A DNA stretch of 64,000 bases from Heloderma charlesbogerti (Eukaryota; Chordata; Lepidosauria; Squamata; Helodermatidae), in the NCBI GenBank assembly GCA_026122225.1, contig JANEZZ010001955.1, positions 546,001-610,000 of the forward strand. The letters run 5' to 3'. The notes beneath the pieces are model-generated. The model did not search any database and was not told the DNA's origin. It worked only from the letters and a program-made list of their open reading frames with translations. The translations under genes and the position numbers were made by a program. Positions 10,944 through 22,229 of the stretch are shown piece after piece; within the stretch, counting starts at the first letter, position 1, and every line of letters begins with the position of its first letter.

Positions 10944-12691
10944 CACTATATACCCATTGCTGGTGTTAACAGAACAGAAAGTCTGTTCCCTTCAGGCCCT
11001 TCTTGTGAGCTTCCTGGAGATGCTGAATTGGCCACCGTTGGAAACAGGCTGCTGTACTAGAGGTAGGGATGGCACAGGTGCTTATTTAGTGGGAAATGTT
11101 TTTGGATGGGGCTTACTAATATCTGAAAAATATGTTCTATGTCATCCCTCTGCATTTGCATCCCTCCACAAAATACAGTGTTGGAAAGGTTATTGCTTCA
11201 CAGCAATAGTTCTCTTGCGTCTTTCTCTAGTGGCTTTGTAGACTTTGATAACTGAGAGATTGCCAATCCACCATGAGGCCAAGGAACATTGTTGCCATCA
11301 TATGACACATGTGATTCTAGAATCAGAATGGTTTGTATTAGGGCTGTGTGCCGCTTTGGTACGAAGCCCAAATAATGAGGTGAAGTGGGCTGATTCAGAG
11401 GTGCCTTGTCATGATACAAAGCAGATCAGACCAGCACCAAGGCGCCCCAAAGCAAATCGGTTCTTCCACAAGGCGGAGATTCGTAGCTCTTCTTATGCCT
11501 TCTGAGCAGCCCAAAAAGGCTGTCTCCACAATGTATCAACTTCTGAAAGATCACAGGGAGGGGCAGGAAGAGGAGGAGGGAGGTGGGAAGGTGACAGGAG
11601 GAGGGAAGAGGAGGGAGGGGGAAAGGAGAGTGGAGGAGGAGGAGGGAATGTGCTGTGGTGAATGGGAACTCCAGGGCTGAACCTAAGCCATCAGTCTCCA
11701 ATCAGAGACAGTGGTGGGGGAGGGGAGTATATATAATTTGGCAAAAGGCTGCATTTGTTCATTGCATGAGGTGGTTGGTTGGGAGAGGCCTGTGTTTGTT
11801 TGGTTCTATCTTGGGTGCGTGTGTGAACTCATTGCAGCTTCTTCTTATATTGTTTCCCTCTCTATTCAAATCTGTCATTTCTAGATTTATTTTTTACATT
11901 TACTAGTTAGCTTCTTCTCGGCTTGTTCCTTTCCTCCTTCCACCCCCCGCCCCCATTCCATTGTTCATTGTGCAAGGTAGTTGCTTGGGGAGAGGGCTGT
12001 GTTTGTTTTTTAAGTTTGGTTAGATCTGTGAGGTGTGTCCATGCACTCACTGCAGCTTCTTATTCCTTCTCCTTCTCTGTTCAACTCTGTCTTTTCTAGA
12101 TTTTGAGAAACACAGTCTTTTCTAGATTTTTAAAAACAAGCATTTACTTCTTGGCTTGTTCCTTCACTCCCGCACCCCACCTTTTTTAATTATCATACAA
12201 CCATTTAGTTTTTTCTTTCTAAATTCTAAAATAAGGAAATATTACTATAGCAGCCTATCCATGCCTTGCCTTATTGTTTTGCTACCCCCATCCCCACCCC
12301 ATTCTGAAGTGAACTGTCTGTTTCTTTTCCAGCTTGATGCTCAAACAACATAAATTAAAGTAACATGTTTTTTTCTGTTGTTGTTCTGTTATTTGCTTGC
12401 TCTTGGCTCTTATCCCCCCGCTGCTATCCTGTATTTCTTGACCTTTATATGCTTTCCTTTTAAATTAAATATAAAATAATAAATAAAACCCTTTGCTTAT
12501 AGGTAGTTCTGTATTACCTTTTCTTTTGCTCTTGTGTGTCTGTGTGTGTATGTGCTTGTGCTGTGGTCAAGCAAAGCAATTATGTCGACATTGCAATACA
12601 GTGGGCAAAGCTCTACACCCATATTTATATTATTATTCCAATAATACTCTACTGTGTGGCAAACCAAGCCAGCCCAATATGAGGAATCTTT

Positions 12692-13525
12692 TAGGGATGT
12701 CAGAGAATTTTGCCACGAATCTCAGGGAGGCCGAATGCCAGCGCATTCGGCCCCCCGAAATCGGTGGCAAAACGGTCTGCCCCCCCGCCCCCCCAGGACG
12801 TGACTTACCTTGGGCGAATCTCCCTGGCGGCGGCGGCGGCTCCAGTGGCAGTTCAGCGGTGGCAGCGGCCAGTCTTCTGACCGGCTGCCACCGCCGCCAT
12901 TCCCAAGTTAAAAAAAAAAAAAAGTGATACGCTACGTAAATGTTTACGTAGCCTATCACGGCTGAGTTTTAAAAAAAAAAACCGCACGTACGCAAATGGC
13001 GGCGCCCATGGGTGCCACCATTTGCATTCCTTATTTTGGCGTGTCTAGTCTACGTAAACATTTACGTAGACTACAGCGAAAATAAGGGGAATGCAAATAG
13101 TGTAGCGTCTATGCTATTTGCATTCCCCTTACTTTTGCCGTAGTCTACGTAAATATTTACGTAGACTAGACGTGCCAAAATAAGGAACGCAAATGGCGGC
13201 GCCCATGGGCGCCGCCATTTGCGTACGCGCAGTTTTTGTTTTGTTTTTTTAACTCAGCTGTGATAGGCTACGTAAACATTTATGTAGCCTATCACGGCTG
13301 ACTGCAGGGACGTAAATGGCAGCGGCTACGGCCGCCGCCATTTGCAGACCCGGCCAGCCAGGATTCGCGGCAGGAGGGATGGGGCGCCTCCCCCCCGGCC
13401 AGAATTTTGGGAGGGAGGGACGGGACACCTCCCCCCTGGCCAGAATTTCAGGGAGAGGGACGAAGCACTTCCCCCCCACCGGGAATCAAATTTCATAAAA
13501 GGTAAGTGATTTTCGTACATCCCTA
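12692..13525 (+). mobile_element. Palindrome-chain hAT, perfect TSD GAATCTTT
   Basis: TAGGGATGTCAGAGAATTT at the left, TTTCGTACATCCCTA at the right, flanked by GAATCTTT at 12684-12691 and 13526-13533. Hairpins include 12924-12959 (GTGATACGCTACGTAAA and complement) and 13257-13296. The core at about 13000-13240 has CAAATGGCGGCGCCCATGGG and CTACGTAAATATTTACGTAG. Outward donor-like motifs are ACTTACCTT at 12803-12811 (minus) and AAGGTAAGT at 13499-13507 (plus). Inserted in the hAT at 11339-14653. Confidence 0.93.
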
Positions 13526-13606
13526 GAATCTTTGGGGTCTTGGCATGGGCAGAGGTGGGCGAGGAGGAGGAGATCTTCCAGGGTGTGGGGGAGGACGGTT
13601 TGAGAG

Positions 13607-14135
13607 TAGGGATGTCAGAGAATTCCGCCACGGACTCTAAGGAATCTGGCCCCCTGGAATCTGTGGCGGAACGGCCTCCCCCACCCCGCCACCCCGCGGA
13701 ATTCCCCCGGGACGGAGCTTACCTGGTGGCAAATGCGGTGGTGGCAGATACGGCGGCGGTGGCTCCGGCAGCAGCTCTGGCGGCGGCTCTGGCGGTGGCT
13801 CCGGCGGCGGCTCCAGCTGGTCTCCTGGCCGCAAATGGCGGCCATCGTAGCGGCCGCCATTTGCATGGCTTCCTTTTGCCATGATAGGCTATGTAAATAC
13901 TTGCGTAGCCTATCACGGCAAAGAGCAGAGGCGCAAATGGCGGCCGCTATGCCATTTGCACCCCTGCTCTTTACCCTAATAGTCTACGTAAGTATTTATG
14001 TAGCCTATCATGGCTTGACAGCCATGGAAATGGTTGCCGGTGTAGCAGGGAGGATTCCAGGGGGAGGGACGGAGCACCTTCCCCCCACTGCCAATGCCCC
14101 GGAACAGATTGGTGAGCGGGATTCGTACATCCCTA
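13607..14135 (+). mobile_element. Palindrome-chain hAT, perfect TSD TTTGAGAG
   Basis: TAGGGATGTCAGAGAATTCC at the left, ATTCGTACATCCCTA at the right, TTTGAGAG on both sides (13599-13606, 14136-14143). It contains a GGN triplet-like run (13740-13820), hairpins at 13880-13918 and 13975-14012, and paired CAAATGGCGGC motifs. Donor-like motifs: GCTTACCTGG at 13717-13726 (minus) and GGTGAGCG near 14111 (plus). Inserted in the hAT at 11339-14653, 81 bases from the previous guest. Confidence 0.92.
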
Positions 14136-14661
14136 TTTGAGAGTTTTTGTTGAAAAAATCAAATTTTACCTGTGCCTAGCACAAAACCTAGTGGGCTAAA
14201 CTGCGTGAACTTTGGCAGGTGGGATGCCCTCCAGGGGGGCTGAGAGGGGCCCAGGTTTCAAGCACTTCTGTGGAAACAGTGAAATGTTGTAGCTCTTTGC
14301 TTAGAGAATTTTTGTGGAAAAAATAAACTTTTAACTCCACCTAGCACATAAAACACTGGGCCAATATGTCTGAAATTTGGCAGGTGGAGTTCCCTCCAGG
14401 GAGGCTGAGATTTCTCCAAATTCCATGTATGTATTTTAAAAATTGAAAAAGTTATGGCCATTTGTGTTTTCCCATGCAAGTCAAAGGGGAAATGCCACGA
14501 ACGAGAGATCCAGACATCTGAATCTCGCTTTGGATCTGGATCCAAGTTGAAGTGGAGGGGGTTCAAATCAGTCTGGAGCAGAGCAGTGCTGCTAAAAGAT
14601 CCAAAATGGCATCTGACCTAGAACAGGGGGGCCATGCACAGGGCACAGCCCTAGTTTATAT

Positions 14662-15225
14662 TCACCCTGAGCTTGTTCTTATATTTTTGTCTAGGAAATT
14701 CTTACCTAATGGTATGGATTGGAGACCAGAACTGTTGACATACACTTATTTAGGCCAGCTGATATACGTCTTGTTTGGGCTCATGATTTTATTTAACCTA
14801 ACAGACAAGCAACATGTTATATTGGGAGATTCAGGATTTGAGATCCTGACATTTTAAAAATTAAATAAAGCCACTGATTGCTACTCACTTGATTCAGGAA
14901 GTTGCACAGGATCTGCTGCCAAGACACTGGTATTTCCATGTCAGTCGAGTACACATATACAGATGCATGTTTACATGCATGTGTGATTGAAGACCCCATT
15001 CTCCCCCTGCATCATTTTCCTGTATTGCACCCCCATGCAAGCTGCTGTTTTGCTCAGTCGTTGGGAGGGGGGGAGGGATGAGGTGTGATATAGGCACATG
15101 TCATTTTTCTCCTGTGGAGTAAATAGAGCTTGAAGTGGGGGTGGATTTCGATCAGCGGGTGATTAGACCTGTTACCACATGTCTTCAGTCACATATGTAT
15201 CTAATCATGTGTCTGTACATATGTA
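14662..15225. other. No recognised feature
   Basis: Mixed sequence without a recognised gene or repeat. A short self-complementary stretch ACATGCATGT occurs near 14973. Confidence 0.5.
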
Positions 15226-15233
15226 CTCAACTG

Positions 15234-15805
15234 TAGAGATGTACAAACTCACCCCCGTCTGGGTTCTCCAGACTCCTGCCAAGCCACTGCCCGCACTCAC
15301 CAGTCCCCAGGCTGTGCTTCAGCTCCTCCCACTCTCAGCAAGCAGCCCACACTCACCCCAGTGGCTTTGTCGAGCTCTGCAGTCGCCATTCTAAAAAAAA
15401 AGAAATGGCAATCGCAAAAATGCACATGTTCTTGTATGCACAAAAATGCGTATTTCTGCGAATGTGCATATTCTCATATGTGAAATGCACATCTTTGCGA
15501 AGCTACACAGTGTGTATATGAAAATGTGCATTTTTCGTAAAATATGCATTTTGCACATACACAAATATGTACATTCGCAAAATGTGCATTTTCCCATGTG
15601 AACAAATTTGTGCATTTTTGCGATTGCCATTTTATTTCTCAGAAAATGGTGACCACGAAGGTCGACAAGGCTGCTGGGGTGAGCGCAAGCCATTCGCCAA
15701 GTGCGGGCAGGGGGTGGGCAGGGGCTTGACAAGCGGGCTCGGGGGTGCGGGCAGGAGCATGTCTGCCAGATTCCCAGACTGAATCAGGCGCCTGCACCAT
15801 CCCTA
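15234..15805. mobile_element. hAT element, GCAATC-palindrome class, perfect TSD CTCAACTG
   Basis: Left TAGAGATGTAC, right CACCATCCCTA, with CTCAACTG at 15226-15233 and 15806-15813. A large foldback (15385-15660) is built from AATGGCAATCGCAAAAATGC and its complement, with ATGCACATTT-type units between. Outward donor-like motifs are CTCACCCCAG near 15353 (minus) and GGGGTGAGCG near 15676 (plus). Confidence 0.92.
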
Positions 15806-15813
15806 CTCAACTG

Positions 15814-16150
15814 ACACACGAATACTGGGTTCTTGGGCAGATGCTTGGTGCACACACAGCAGATTGTGGACTGCGCTAAATACAATTGTGGAATTAGCTC
15901 AAGAACACTGAGAATGCCTTAATGTGAAGAACAGATGCTTTTATTTTACCACAAGAGGGACTGAACATTATTTTTTTTACATGCAATTCCCTCAGTGCCA
16001 GAGGACTAGTCTGTTGCAGCAAAAACCCCAAGAGTCTTGCAGCATTGTTAATACTAACAAACATATTGTGCCATGAGCTTTAGAAGACTATAAAACATAT
16101 TGTAGCACAAGCTTCATATATTTATGAAATGCTACCCTACCTTGGTGTGA
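15814..16150. other. No recognised feature
   Basis: AT-rich sequence without a recognised gene or repeat. Confidence 0.5.
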
Positions 16151-16158
16151 GTGTGTAC

Positions 16159-17174
16159 TAGGGATGTCAGAGAATTCCGCCACGGATCTTGGTAAGGCCG
16201 AATGCCAGTGCATTCGGCCCCCTGAAATCTGTGGCGGAATGGCCTGCCCCCCCCGACCCCCCGCGGATCCCCCCCAGGACGAGACTTACCTGGAGCGGCG
16301 GCAGCTCCAGACTTACCTGATCTTCCGGGCGGCAGCAGCTCTGGCGGCGGCTCCGGCGAAGGCGGCAGCAGCAGCCAGTCTTCCGACTGGCTGCCACCAC
16401 CATCGCCATTTCTAGGCTTGTGAAAAAAAAGAAAGACGTGATAGGCTACGTAAAGATTTATGTAGCCTATCATGGCTAGGTTTTAAAAAAAAGAAAAAAA
16501 GACGTGATAGGCTACGTAAATCTTTACGTAGCCTATCATGGTTGGGGGTGGGTTTAAAAAAAAAACACGTACGCAAATGGCGGCGGCTACAGCCGCCGCC
16601 ATTTGCGTTCCTTCTTTTTGGCCGTCTTAATCTACATAAATATTTACATAGACTATGATGGCGAAAATAAAGGGGAACATAAATAGCGTAGCGGGCGCTA
16701 TTTGCGTCCTTTTTTCATTCACCGTTTTAGTCTACGTAAATCTTTACGTAGGCTAAAACGAGGAATCAAAAGGGGATGCAAATGGCGCCCACTATGCTAT
16801 TTACGTCCCCCTTGATTTTCGCCATCATAGTCTACGTAAATATTTACGTAGATTAAGACGGTAAAAAGAAGGAACGCAAATGGCGGTGGCTGTAGCCACC
16901 GCCATTTGCATACACGTTTTTTGTTTTGTTTTGTTTTTTACCCAGAGCCCTCCGCGGCCGGAAATCCAGCTGCGGGAGGCTCTGGCCTGGCCGGGCCAGG
17001 CCTGGCCGGCTGCTCCGCGGAGCTGCCGCGGAGCACAGCCGGCCGTTCGAGGATTCTGGGGGGAGGAACGGAGCGCATCCCCCCCGCCCAGGATTCCGGG
17101 GGGAGGGACGGAACGCCTCCCCCCCACACCATCAACATAATCCGCAAAAGGTAAGTCACTTTCGTACATCCCTA
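16159..17174 (+). mobile_element. Palindrome-chain hAT (1 kb), perfect TSD GTGTGTAC
   Basis: TAGGGATGTCAGAGAATTCC at the left and TTTCGTACATCCCTA at the right, with GTGTGTAC at 16151-16158 and 17175-17182. Hairpins lie at 16438-16475 and 16503-16541 (TGATAGGCTACGTAAA type). A three-part palindromic core spans about 16565-16915. Outward donor-like motifs are ACTTACCTG at 16284 and 16311 (minus) and AAAGGTAAGT at 17147-17156 (plus). It is the best intact guide to the missing half of the axis element. Confidence 0.94.
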
Positions 17175-17483
17175 GTGTGTACACATATTCACACATATGG
17201 ACATAAGTATAGACAGGGTGGCTGTGGTGAATACCGTCCACATTAGAATGATGGAGCTGGAAGTGACCTTTCAGTTTCAGATCACTCCCTTGAGTCATTT
17301 TCTTAATATAGGCCTTAGAACGTACTGCCTCCCCCGTCCCGAATTCTGGTTTTAATGGTGGGATGTGATTCAGCCAACTCACCCTTAACATAGGGCCACA
17401 ACTGTGGCACTATAATTACTTTCTTTAATGAGCTGGTCACACCCACTTGAAGACTGATAGCAAAAGTGTGATAGCAAGAAGGG

Positions 17484-17702
17484 GGCAATCTACATTACAA
17501 CTTTAAACTGGTTTCAAACCTGTTTTTAGTGTTTATGGCTACCAAATACAGGAATTCTGGGAATTGTAGCTCTAGGAAGAAGGGCCAATTGGGCAGGGGA
17601 CAGGGGTCTCTAGCAAAGAATTCTCAGTACCCTCATGAAACTGCAGGATCCCTTTAGATAAACCGGTTTGAAACAAGTTTAAAGTTGTAATGTAGATTGG
17701 CT
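17484..17702. mobile_element. Short MITE with about 36-bp inverted ends
   Basis: CAATCTACATTACAACTTTA at the left is complementary to TAAAGTTGTAATGTAGATTG at the right. The match extends through AAACYGGTTTCAAACC with about two differences. Only about 150 bp of interior remain. Target duplication is unclear. Confidence 0.75.
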
Positions 17703-17842
17703 CTACGATAGCAAAAAAAATCAGCCAAATGGATTGCAATTCAGCAGCTTCCAGCTGGAGTTTTCCTTTGAAAGTTTTTGTCAAACTATGGCAGCTTTCA
17801 CGTCTTGAAATGCTCCCGCACAATGAATGATTTATTTACATA

Positions 17843-17926
17843 ATAATAACTTTAATTAACTTTATTTATTACATTTCTATACTGCCCATTAGCTGAAGCT
17901 CTCTGGGAGGTTTACAAGACAAACCT
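17843..17926 (-). mobile_element. L2 3' tail fragment
   Basis: TTTATTACATTTCTATACTG and AGCTGAAGCTCTCTGGGAGG are the reverse of the L2 tail seen at 8440-8500. Confidence 0.75.
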
Positions 17927-18514
17927 CTTATTTGTCAGGAAGTTTTACATGCTGTCTTTCCACCATAGACAGCCCAAGTCAGCCCCCCCCCATTTTAAAT
18001 ATTAATTAAAACAATCCAAAATTTCAATTATCTCCTATTTGTTAAGAAGTGTCATATGCCGCGTTTCCAGTATAGAGAGTCCAAGGGCTTATTTACGTGG
18101 AGTTTTTATCCTGCTGTTGAGATTCGTTACTCACAGAAGTTTGTGGGTTCTTTAGATGATGTTGTCAACCTCCAGGGTGTCTCCCACACTAAATGACCTT
18201 TATTCTGGTTTTTTAAAGATCAGAGATAATGAGCTATCAAATTACAGTGCTTGAGTTCCGCTTGAGTTCCCTCATGAAAAGAGGAAAACTTGCAATAAGA
18301 GGAGCTAGGCCACAGCACCATCTAGCAGCTGTATAATGAAACATATGGAAGGCTCAGATAAGGGGAGAAAGGAGGGGGAAGGGGGGAAGAAAGCACATGT
18401 AAAGGGAGTCCATCATGATCCTGCATTTAAAACAGAAGCAGAAACCCCCGTTTTAAATGTGGGATTTTAGGCTGGTGTGGAGATGCTCCAAGTCAGCTTA
18501 CAGCCCTCCCACAT
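17927..18514. other. No recognised gene
   Basis: Purine-rich tract at 18360-18395 and otherwise mixed sequence. No family was recognised. Confidence 0.45.
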
Positions 18515-18598
18515 TTTTGGTTTTAATTTTTGTGAAACGCCCAGAGAGCTTCGGCTATTGGTCATATAGAAATGAAATAAATAAAATAAATAAAAAAT
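18515..18598 (+). mobile_element. L2 3' tail fragment
   Basis: TTTTGTGAAACGCCCAGAGA followed by GCTTCGGCTATTGG and an (AAATAAAT)n end match the L2 tail at 8430-8503. Confidence 0.8.
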
Positions 18599-18907
18599 TA
18601 TCAATTAAGGGCACAATCTTATGCATGTTTAGACAGACAAAACTCCTACAACACCCAGAATTCCCCACCCTAAAACAATCCAAAATGTCAATAATTTATT
18701 TCCCCTTATATAAATTATTTTATATAATTTATTTTCCCTTAGATGAATGATATAATCCTCTACCTAAAATGGGACAGTCCTCTGCATAGAGCTGATTCAA
18801 ACATTTAGCAAAAGCAGCTGGTGCAATTATCCTAGATCTGCACTTCAGAATGCTTTTGAAGGATCACACATCTGAATATTCAGGGACATCAGGGAACAGG
18901 TTTCTCC

Positions 18908-18992
18908 CCTCTGCTGGAGGTATTCAAGCAGATGCTGGACAGCCATCTGTCAGGGATCCTACACTGAGAAGAGGTTTGGACTAAGGACCTCT
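18908..18992 (+). mobile_element. CR1 LINE 3' fragment
   Basis: GGAGGTATTCAAGCAGATGC, CTGGACAGCCATCTGTCAGG and GGTTTGGACTAAGGACCTC match the end of CR1 ORF2 and its 3' UTR. Heavily truncated. Confidence 0.75.
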
Positions 18993-19132
18993 GTGACAAA
19001 GTGGTACGTCTGCACCTTCAGCCCTGCAAGGAAGATCAGGCTGCAAGGCACCCCTTGCCTATATTCTTTAGAGGTACTTTCACCACCACTCATGAGTATT
19101 TTTAATATCCCTTTGCCTACCCATGTGAGAGG

Positions 19133-20025
19133 TAGGATTGGCGGAGAATTTCTCCACGAATCTTCGGGAGGCCGAGTGCCGACGCATTCGGCCCCCCGAA
19201 AGTGTTGGGGAAATTCTCCGCCGGCCCCCCGCCCCCCCGGGATGGGACTTACCTTCAGCGAATGTCCCTCTCGGCAGCGGGTCCCGGCGGCGGTTCAGCA
19301 GCGGTTCAGCGGGGGCGGGGGCGGCGGCCGGTCTCCCGACCGGCTGCCACCGCTGCCATTGCAAAAAAAAAAAGTAAAGTAAAAAAACACACACACACAC
19401 CCATGATAGGCTACGTAACGATTTACGTAGCCTATCACGGCTAGATTTCCAAAGTCAGCCATGATAGGCTACGTAAATTATCACGTAGCCTATCATGGGT
19501 GACTTTGGGAAAAAAAAAAAGCACGTATGCAAATGGCGGCGCCCATGGGGGTAAAAACATTTACGTAGACAACGGCGAAAATAAGGGAACGCTATTTGCG
19601 TTGCCCTTATTTTCACCGTAGTCTACGTAAATCTTTACGTAGACTAGACGTGCCAAAATAAGGAATGCAAATGGCGGTCCCCATGGGAGCCGCCATTTGC
19701 GTACGTGCTTTTTTTTTTTTTTTCAAAGTCACCCGTGATAGGCTACGTGATGATTTACGTAGCCTATCATGGCTGACTTTGGAAATCTAGCTGTGATAGG
19801 CTACGTAAATCGTTACATAGCCTATCACGGGTGTGTGTGTTTTTGTTTTGTTTTTTACTTTTTTTCGCGGCCGGGTAGACAGGGCGCTCCTACCCGGCCT
19901 GAATTTCGCCGGCGAGGGATGGGGCACCTCCCCCCCAGCCTGAACTTCGGGGGGAGAACCGAAGCGCCTCCCCCCCACCACGAAGCAAGCTGCGGGACCA
20001 GGTAAGTCCCTTTCGTCCATCCCTA
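19133..20025 (+). mobile_element. Palindrome-chain hAT, perfect TSD GTGAGAGG
   Basis: Left TAGGATTGGCGGAGAATTT, right TTTCGTCCATCCCTA, with GTGAGAGG at 19125-19132 and 20026-20033. Four GATAGGCTACGT hairpins lie near 19403, 19460, 19735 and 19793, around a core with CTACGTAAATCTTTACGTAG. Outward donor-like motifs are ACTTACCTTC near 19247 (minus) and CCAGGTAAGT at 19998-20007 (plus). Confidence 0.93.
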
Positions 20026-20094
20026 GTGAGAGGGCTTTTCTATGTGGAGTTGGATAGACCACTTTATCGGAGCTTCCTTTAAGCTCCTTAAAAC

Positions 20095-20576
20095 TAGGGA
20101 TGTTGGAGAAATCCTCCGTGGACTCCAATGAGGCCAGATTCTTTGGAATCCAGACTCCAGTGTCCGCAACAGGACAGCGTCTCTTACCTCCTCTCCAGGA
20201 GGATTCCTGCCGGACCGGCACGCCTGCTCCGGATCCTCCGGTGATACGGCAATTGTGCCTGCCATTGCCATTTTGCTTTGAGAAAGACAGACGTAAAGCC
20301 CTGAATTTTACGTAAATAAAGCCATAAACAGCTGCGAGAGTTTTACAGCCACAAGTGGCGTCCAATACGCCATTTGCAGCTGACTTTCTCAAAGCAAAAC
20401 GGCAATGGCAGCCACCATTGCCATATCGCCAGACGGTCCGGAGCAGGCGTGCCGATCCACAGAACCCAGCGGATGTGCGGCCACTCAAGAGGATCCTGGG
20501 GGGGAGGAACGGATTGCCTCCTCCCCCCTGCAGACCCCACCCCCAGAACAGAAGGTAAGGGTTTTGTACATCCCTA
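20095..20576 (+). mobile_element. Palindrome-chain hAT, short form, perfect TSD CTTAAAAC
   Basis: Left TAGGGATGTTGGAGAAATCC, right TTTTGTACATCCCTA, with CTTAAAAC at 20087-20094 and 20577-20584. The foldback pairs GCCATTTTGCTTTGAGAAAG (about 20265) with CTTTCTCAAAGCAAAACGGC (about 20384). Donor-like motifs are CTCTTACCTC near 20181 (minus) and GAAGGTAAGG near 20552 (plus). Confidence 0.92.
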
Positions 20577-20784
20577 CTTAAAACTGAGTCAATGTGCTTG
20601 CTAAGCAGGCCAGCACACAAGTGAAGCCAACCTAGGCCTATGCAAAGAACCAAATCAACTCTAGTTTCCAGTTCAGTATATTTATTAAAGAATCAAGCAG
20701 AGAAAGTTCAGAAATAGTCCATTGTTTTTAAAAATAAAATGAAACATCAAACTATGTCACTAAACCTTATCGGGACCCTGAGAT

Positions 20785-21254
20785 TAGGGATGGACAGACT
20801 CACCCTCATCCAGGTTCAGCGGGCGCCTGCCGAAGTGCTGCCCCTGCTCAAGCCCCCCAGATCCATGCTCGAGCTGCCACAAGCTCACCAAGCTGCCCGC
20901 ACTCACCCTGGATCCCATCCACGAGTGCCCGCCAGTTTCCAGAGCTTATTTTTATGAAAAAATGAGGTTTTTAAAAATGTGCATATTTAAGTATGTGCAA
21001 ATTAGGGCTGGTAAAGTCTGATATACGCAATAGTAGAGGCATAAATGGGCCATTTCTGCCTCTAATATTGCGAAGATCAGCCTTTCCCAGCCCTAATTTG
21101 TGCATATGTAAATATGCACATTTTAAAGACCTCCTTTTTCGTAAAAACAAGCTTGTGAAAATGGCAGGCGCTCGTGAATGGGTCTGGGTAAGAGTGGGGA
21201 AGGTCTGGGAGGGCACAAACTCCCAGACCCAGTTAGGAGCCTGTACCATTCCTA
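20785..21254. mobile_element. hAT element, palindromic class, decayed TSD
   Basis: Ends TAGGGATGG and CCATTCCTA. The flanking octamers CCTGAGAT and TCTAAGAT agree at 6 of 8, both differences being transitions. The interior foldback pairs ATGTGCATATTTAAGTATGT with its complement around 21080. Donor-like motifs are CACTCACCCTGG near 20909 (minus) and CTGGGTAAGAG near 21183 (plus). Confidence 0.82.
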
Positions 21255-21530
21255 TCTAAGATTAACTCACCACAGCAGACTGCAAGTGGGAGTTGGAGAA
21301 ATGGATGAGGCCCACCTGGGATTCCTGAGCAGTGAGCACGTAAAAGATTTGCCTTGACTATTTGCCAACCACCCAAAGAAAACAAAAGGTTTCACAATCA
21401 CAGGAATTCCTCTAAAGGGCTGGGGTGCTCCCAGGGATGGGAGTTCAACTGACCAATCAATAGCCTGGGAGGACCTATTCATACATCCTTCAGGTGATTT
21501 CTCTAGTATCTACTTAGCAGGAGATTGAGT

Positions 21531-22038
21531 TAGGGATGTCGGAGTGATCTGTCTGGCGGGTGGAATTCACCAAGCTTTCATCAGGTCAGCTCCCCAGACT
21601 TTGGCTTGCCTCACCACGAGCTGGCCCAGCTTGATCACCTCGAGTCTGGCCAGCTTGTGGATTTTCCAGGTTTTTTCCCGTAAATAGAAATTCACGCAAA
21701 TTCCAGCCACATTTTGTGTAATTTACACAAATTGTGGCTATAATTTGCTAATTTGTGCAAATTGCTGCCATAATTTCTGCAAATTGCGACCATCATTTGC
21801 ACAAGATTGCCACCACAATTTGTGCAAACTATGCGAATTACGGCCGAAATTTGGACAAATTACAGAAATTGCCTCCACAATTTGCACAATTTGCTATTCA
21901 TAGGGTGGAGGTGAGAAAAGTTCCTGGATTTGGGGGGAAAACCTGCAGCTCAGCTCACAAAAGCTGAGCTGGGGGCACCGGGGAAATCTAGCAAGCCCCA
22001 AAAGGGCCAGAATTCCCCACAAACAATGGACATCCCTA
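21531..22038. mobile_element. hAT element, TTTGCACAAATT class
   Basis: Left TAGGGATGTCGG, right GGACATCCCTA. Octamers GATTGAGT and GGTTAAGT agree at 6 of 8. The interior (21700-21900) is a run of degenerate self-complementary units such as AATTTGTGCAAATTGC, 20-30 bases apart. Confidence 0.82.
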
Positions 22039-22139
22039 GGTTAAGTTAACCTGGAAGGAGTACATGAATGCAGATTTGGGGGTCTATTGCAGCCAGGCCA
22101 AGTCTAGTATGTTCTTTGTTCAAAGATGTTTCCAGAAAA

Positions 22140-22224
22140 AGTGGACAGGGGGAGAGAAGATTGGATTGATTACAACTGCAAGCTACTTTCTTCCAACTCT
22201 AAAATTCTCTGATTCTGTGATTCC
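22140..22224 (+). mobile_element. CR1 3' end fragment
   Basis: CTTCCAACTCTAAAATTCTC followed by TGATTCTGTGATTC is the typical CR1 terminus with its 8-bp ATTCTGTG tail repeat. Confidence 0.65.
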
Positions 22225-22229
22225 TGTCT

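Larger units (their letters stand above)
11339..14653. mobile_element. Long hAT element (about 1.9 kb) carrying two younger hATs
   Basis: Ends TAGGGCTGTGTGCC and GGGCACAGCCCTA. Flanks GTTTGTAT (11331-11338) and GTTTATAT (14654-14661) match at 7 of 8. Elements at 12692-13525 and 13607-14135 inserted later, each with its own perfect TSD. Nothing in it looks like a transposase. The 172-codon frame upstream at 10723-11241 is not part of it. One diverged TSD base fits an older age than the two guests. Confidence 0.85.

Noticed and set aside
11063..11100. Start of another TAGGGATGG hAT element
   Set aside because: No matching CATCCCTA end or octamer could be found before the next element. The 8-base tip alone is not enough.
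10723..11241. 172-codon open frame (also at 40695-41213)
   Set aside because: It starts inside a hAT and crosses the border of an inverted-repeat element. No recognised protein similarity.
12900..13300. Regularly spaced palindromes resembling a CRISPR array
   Set aside because: The units differ, the spacers are themselves palindromic, and the source is a vertebrate transposon with hAT ends and a target duplication.
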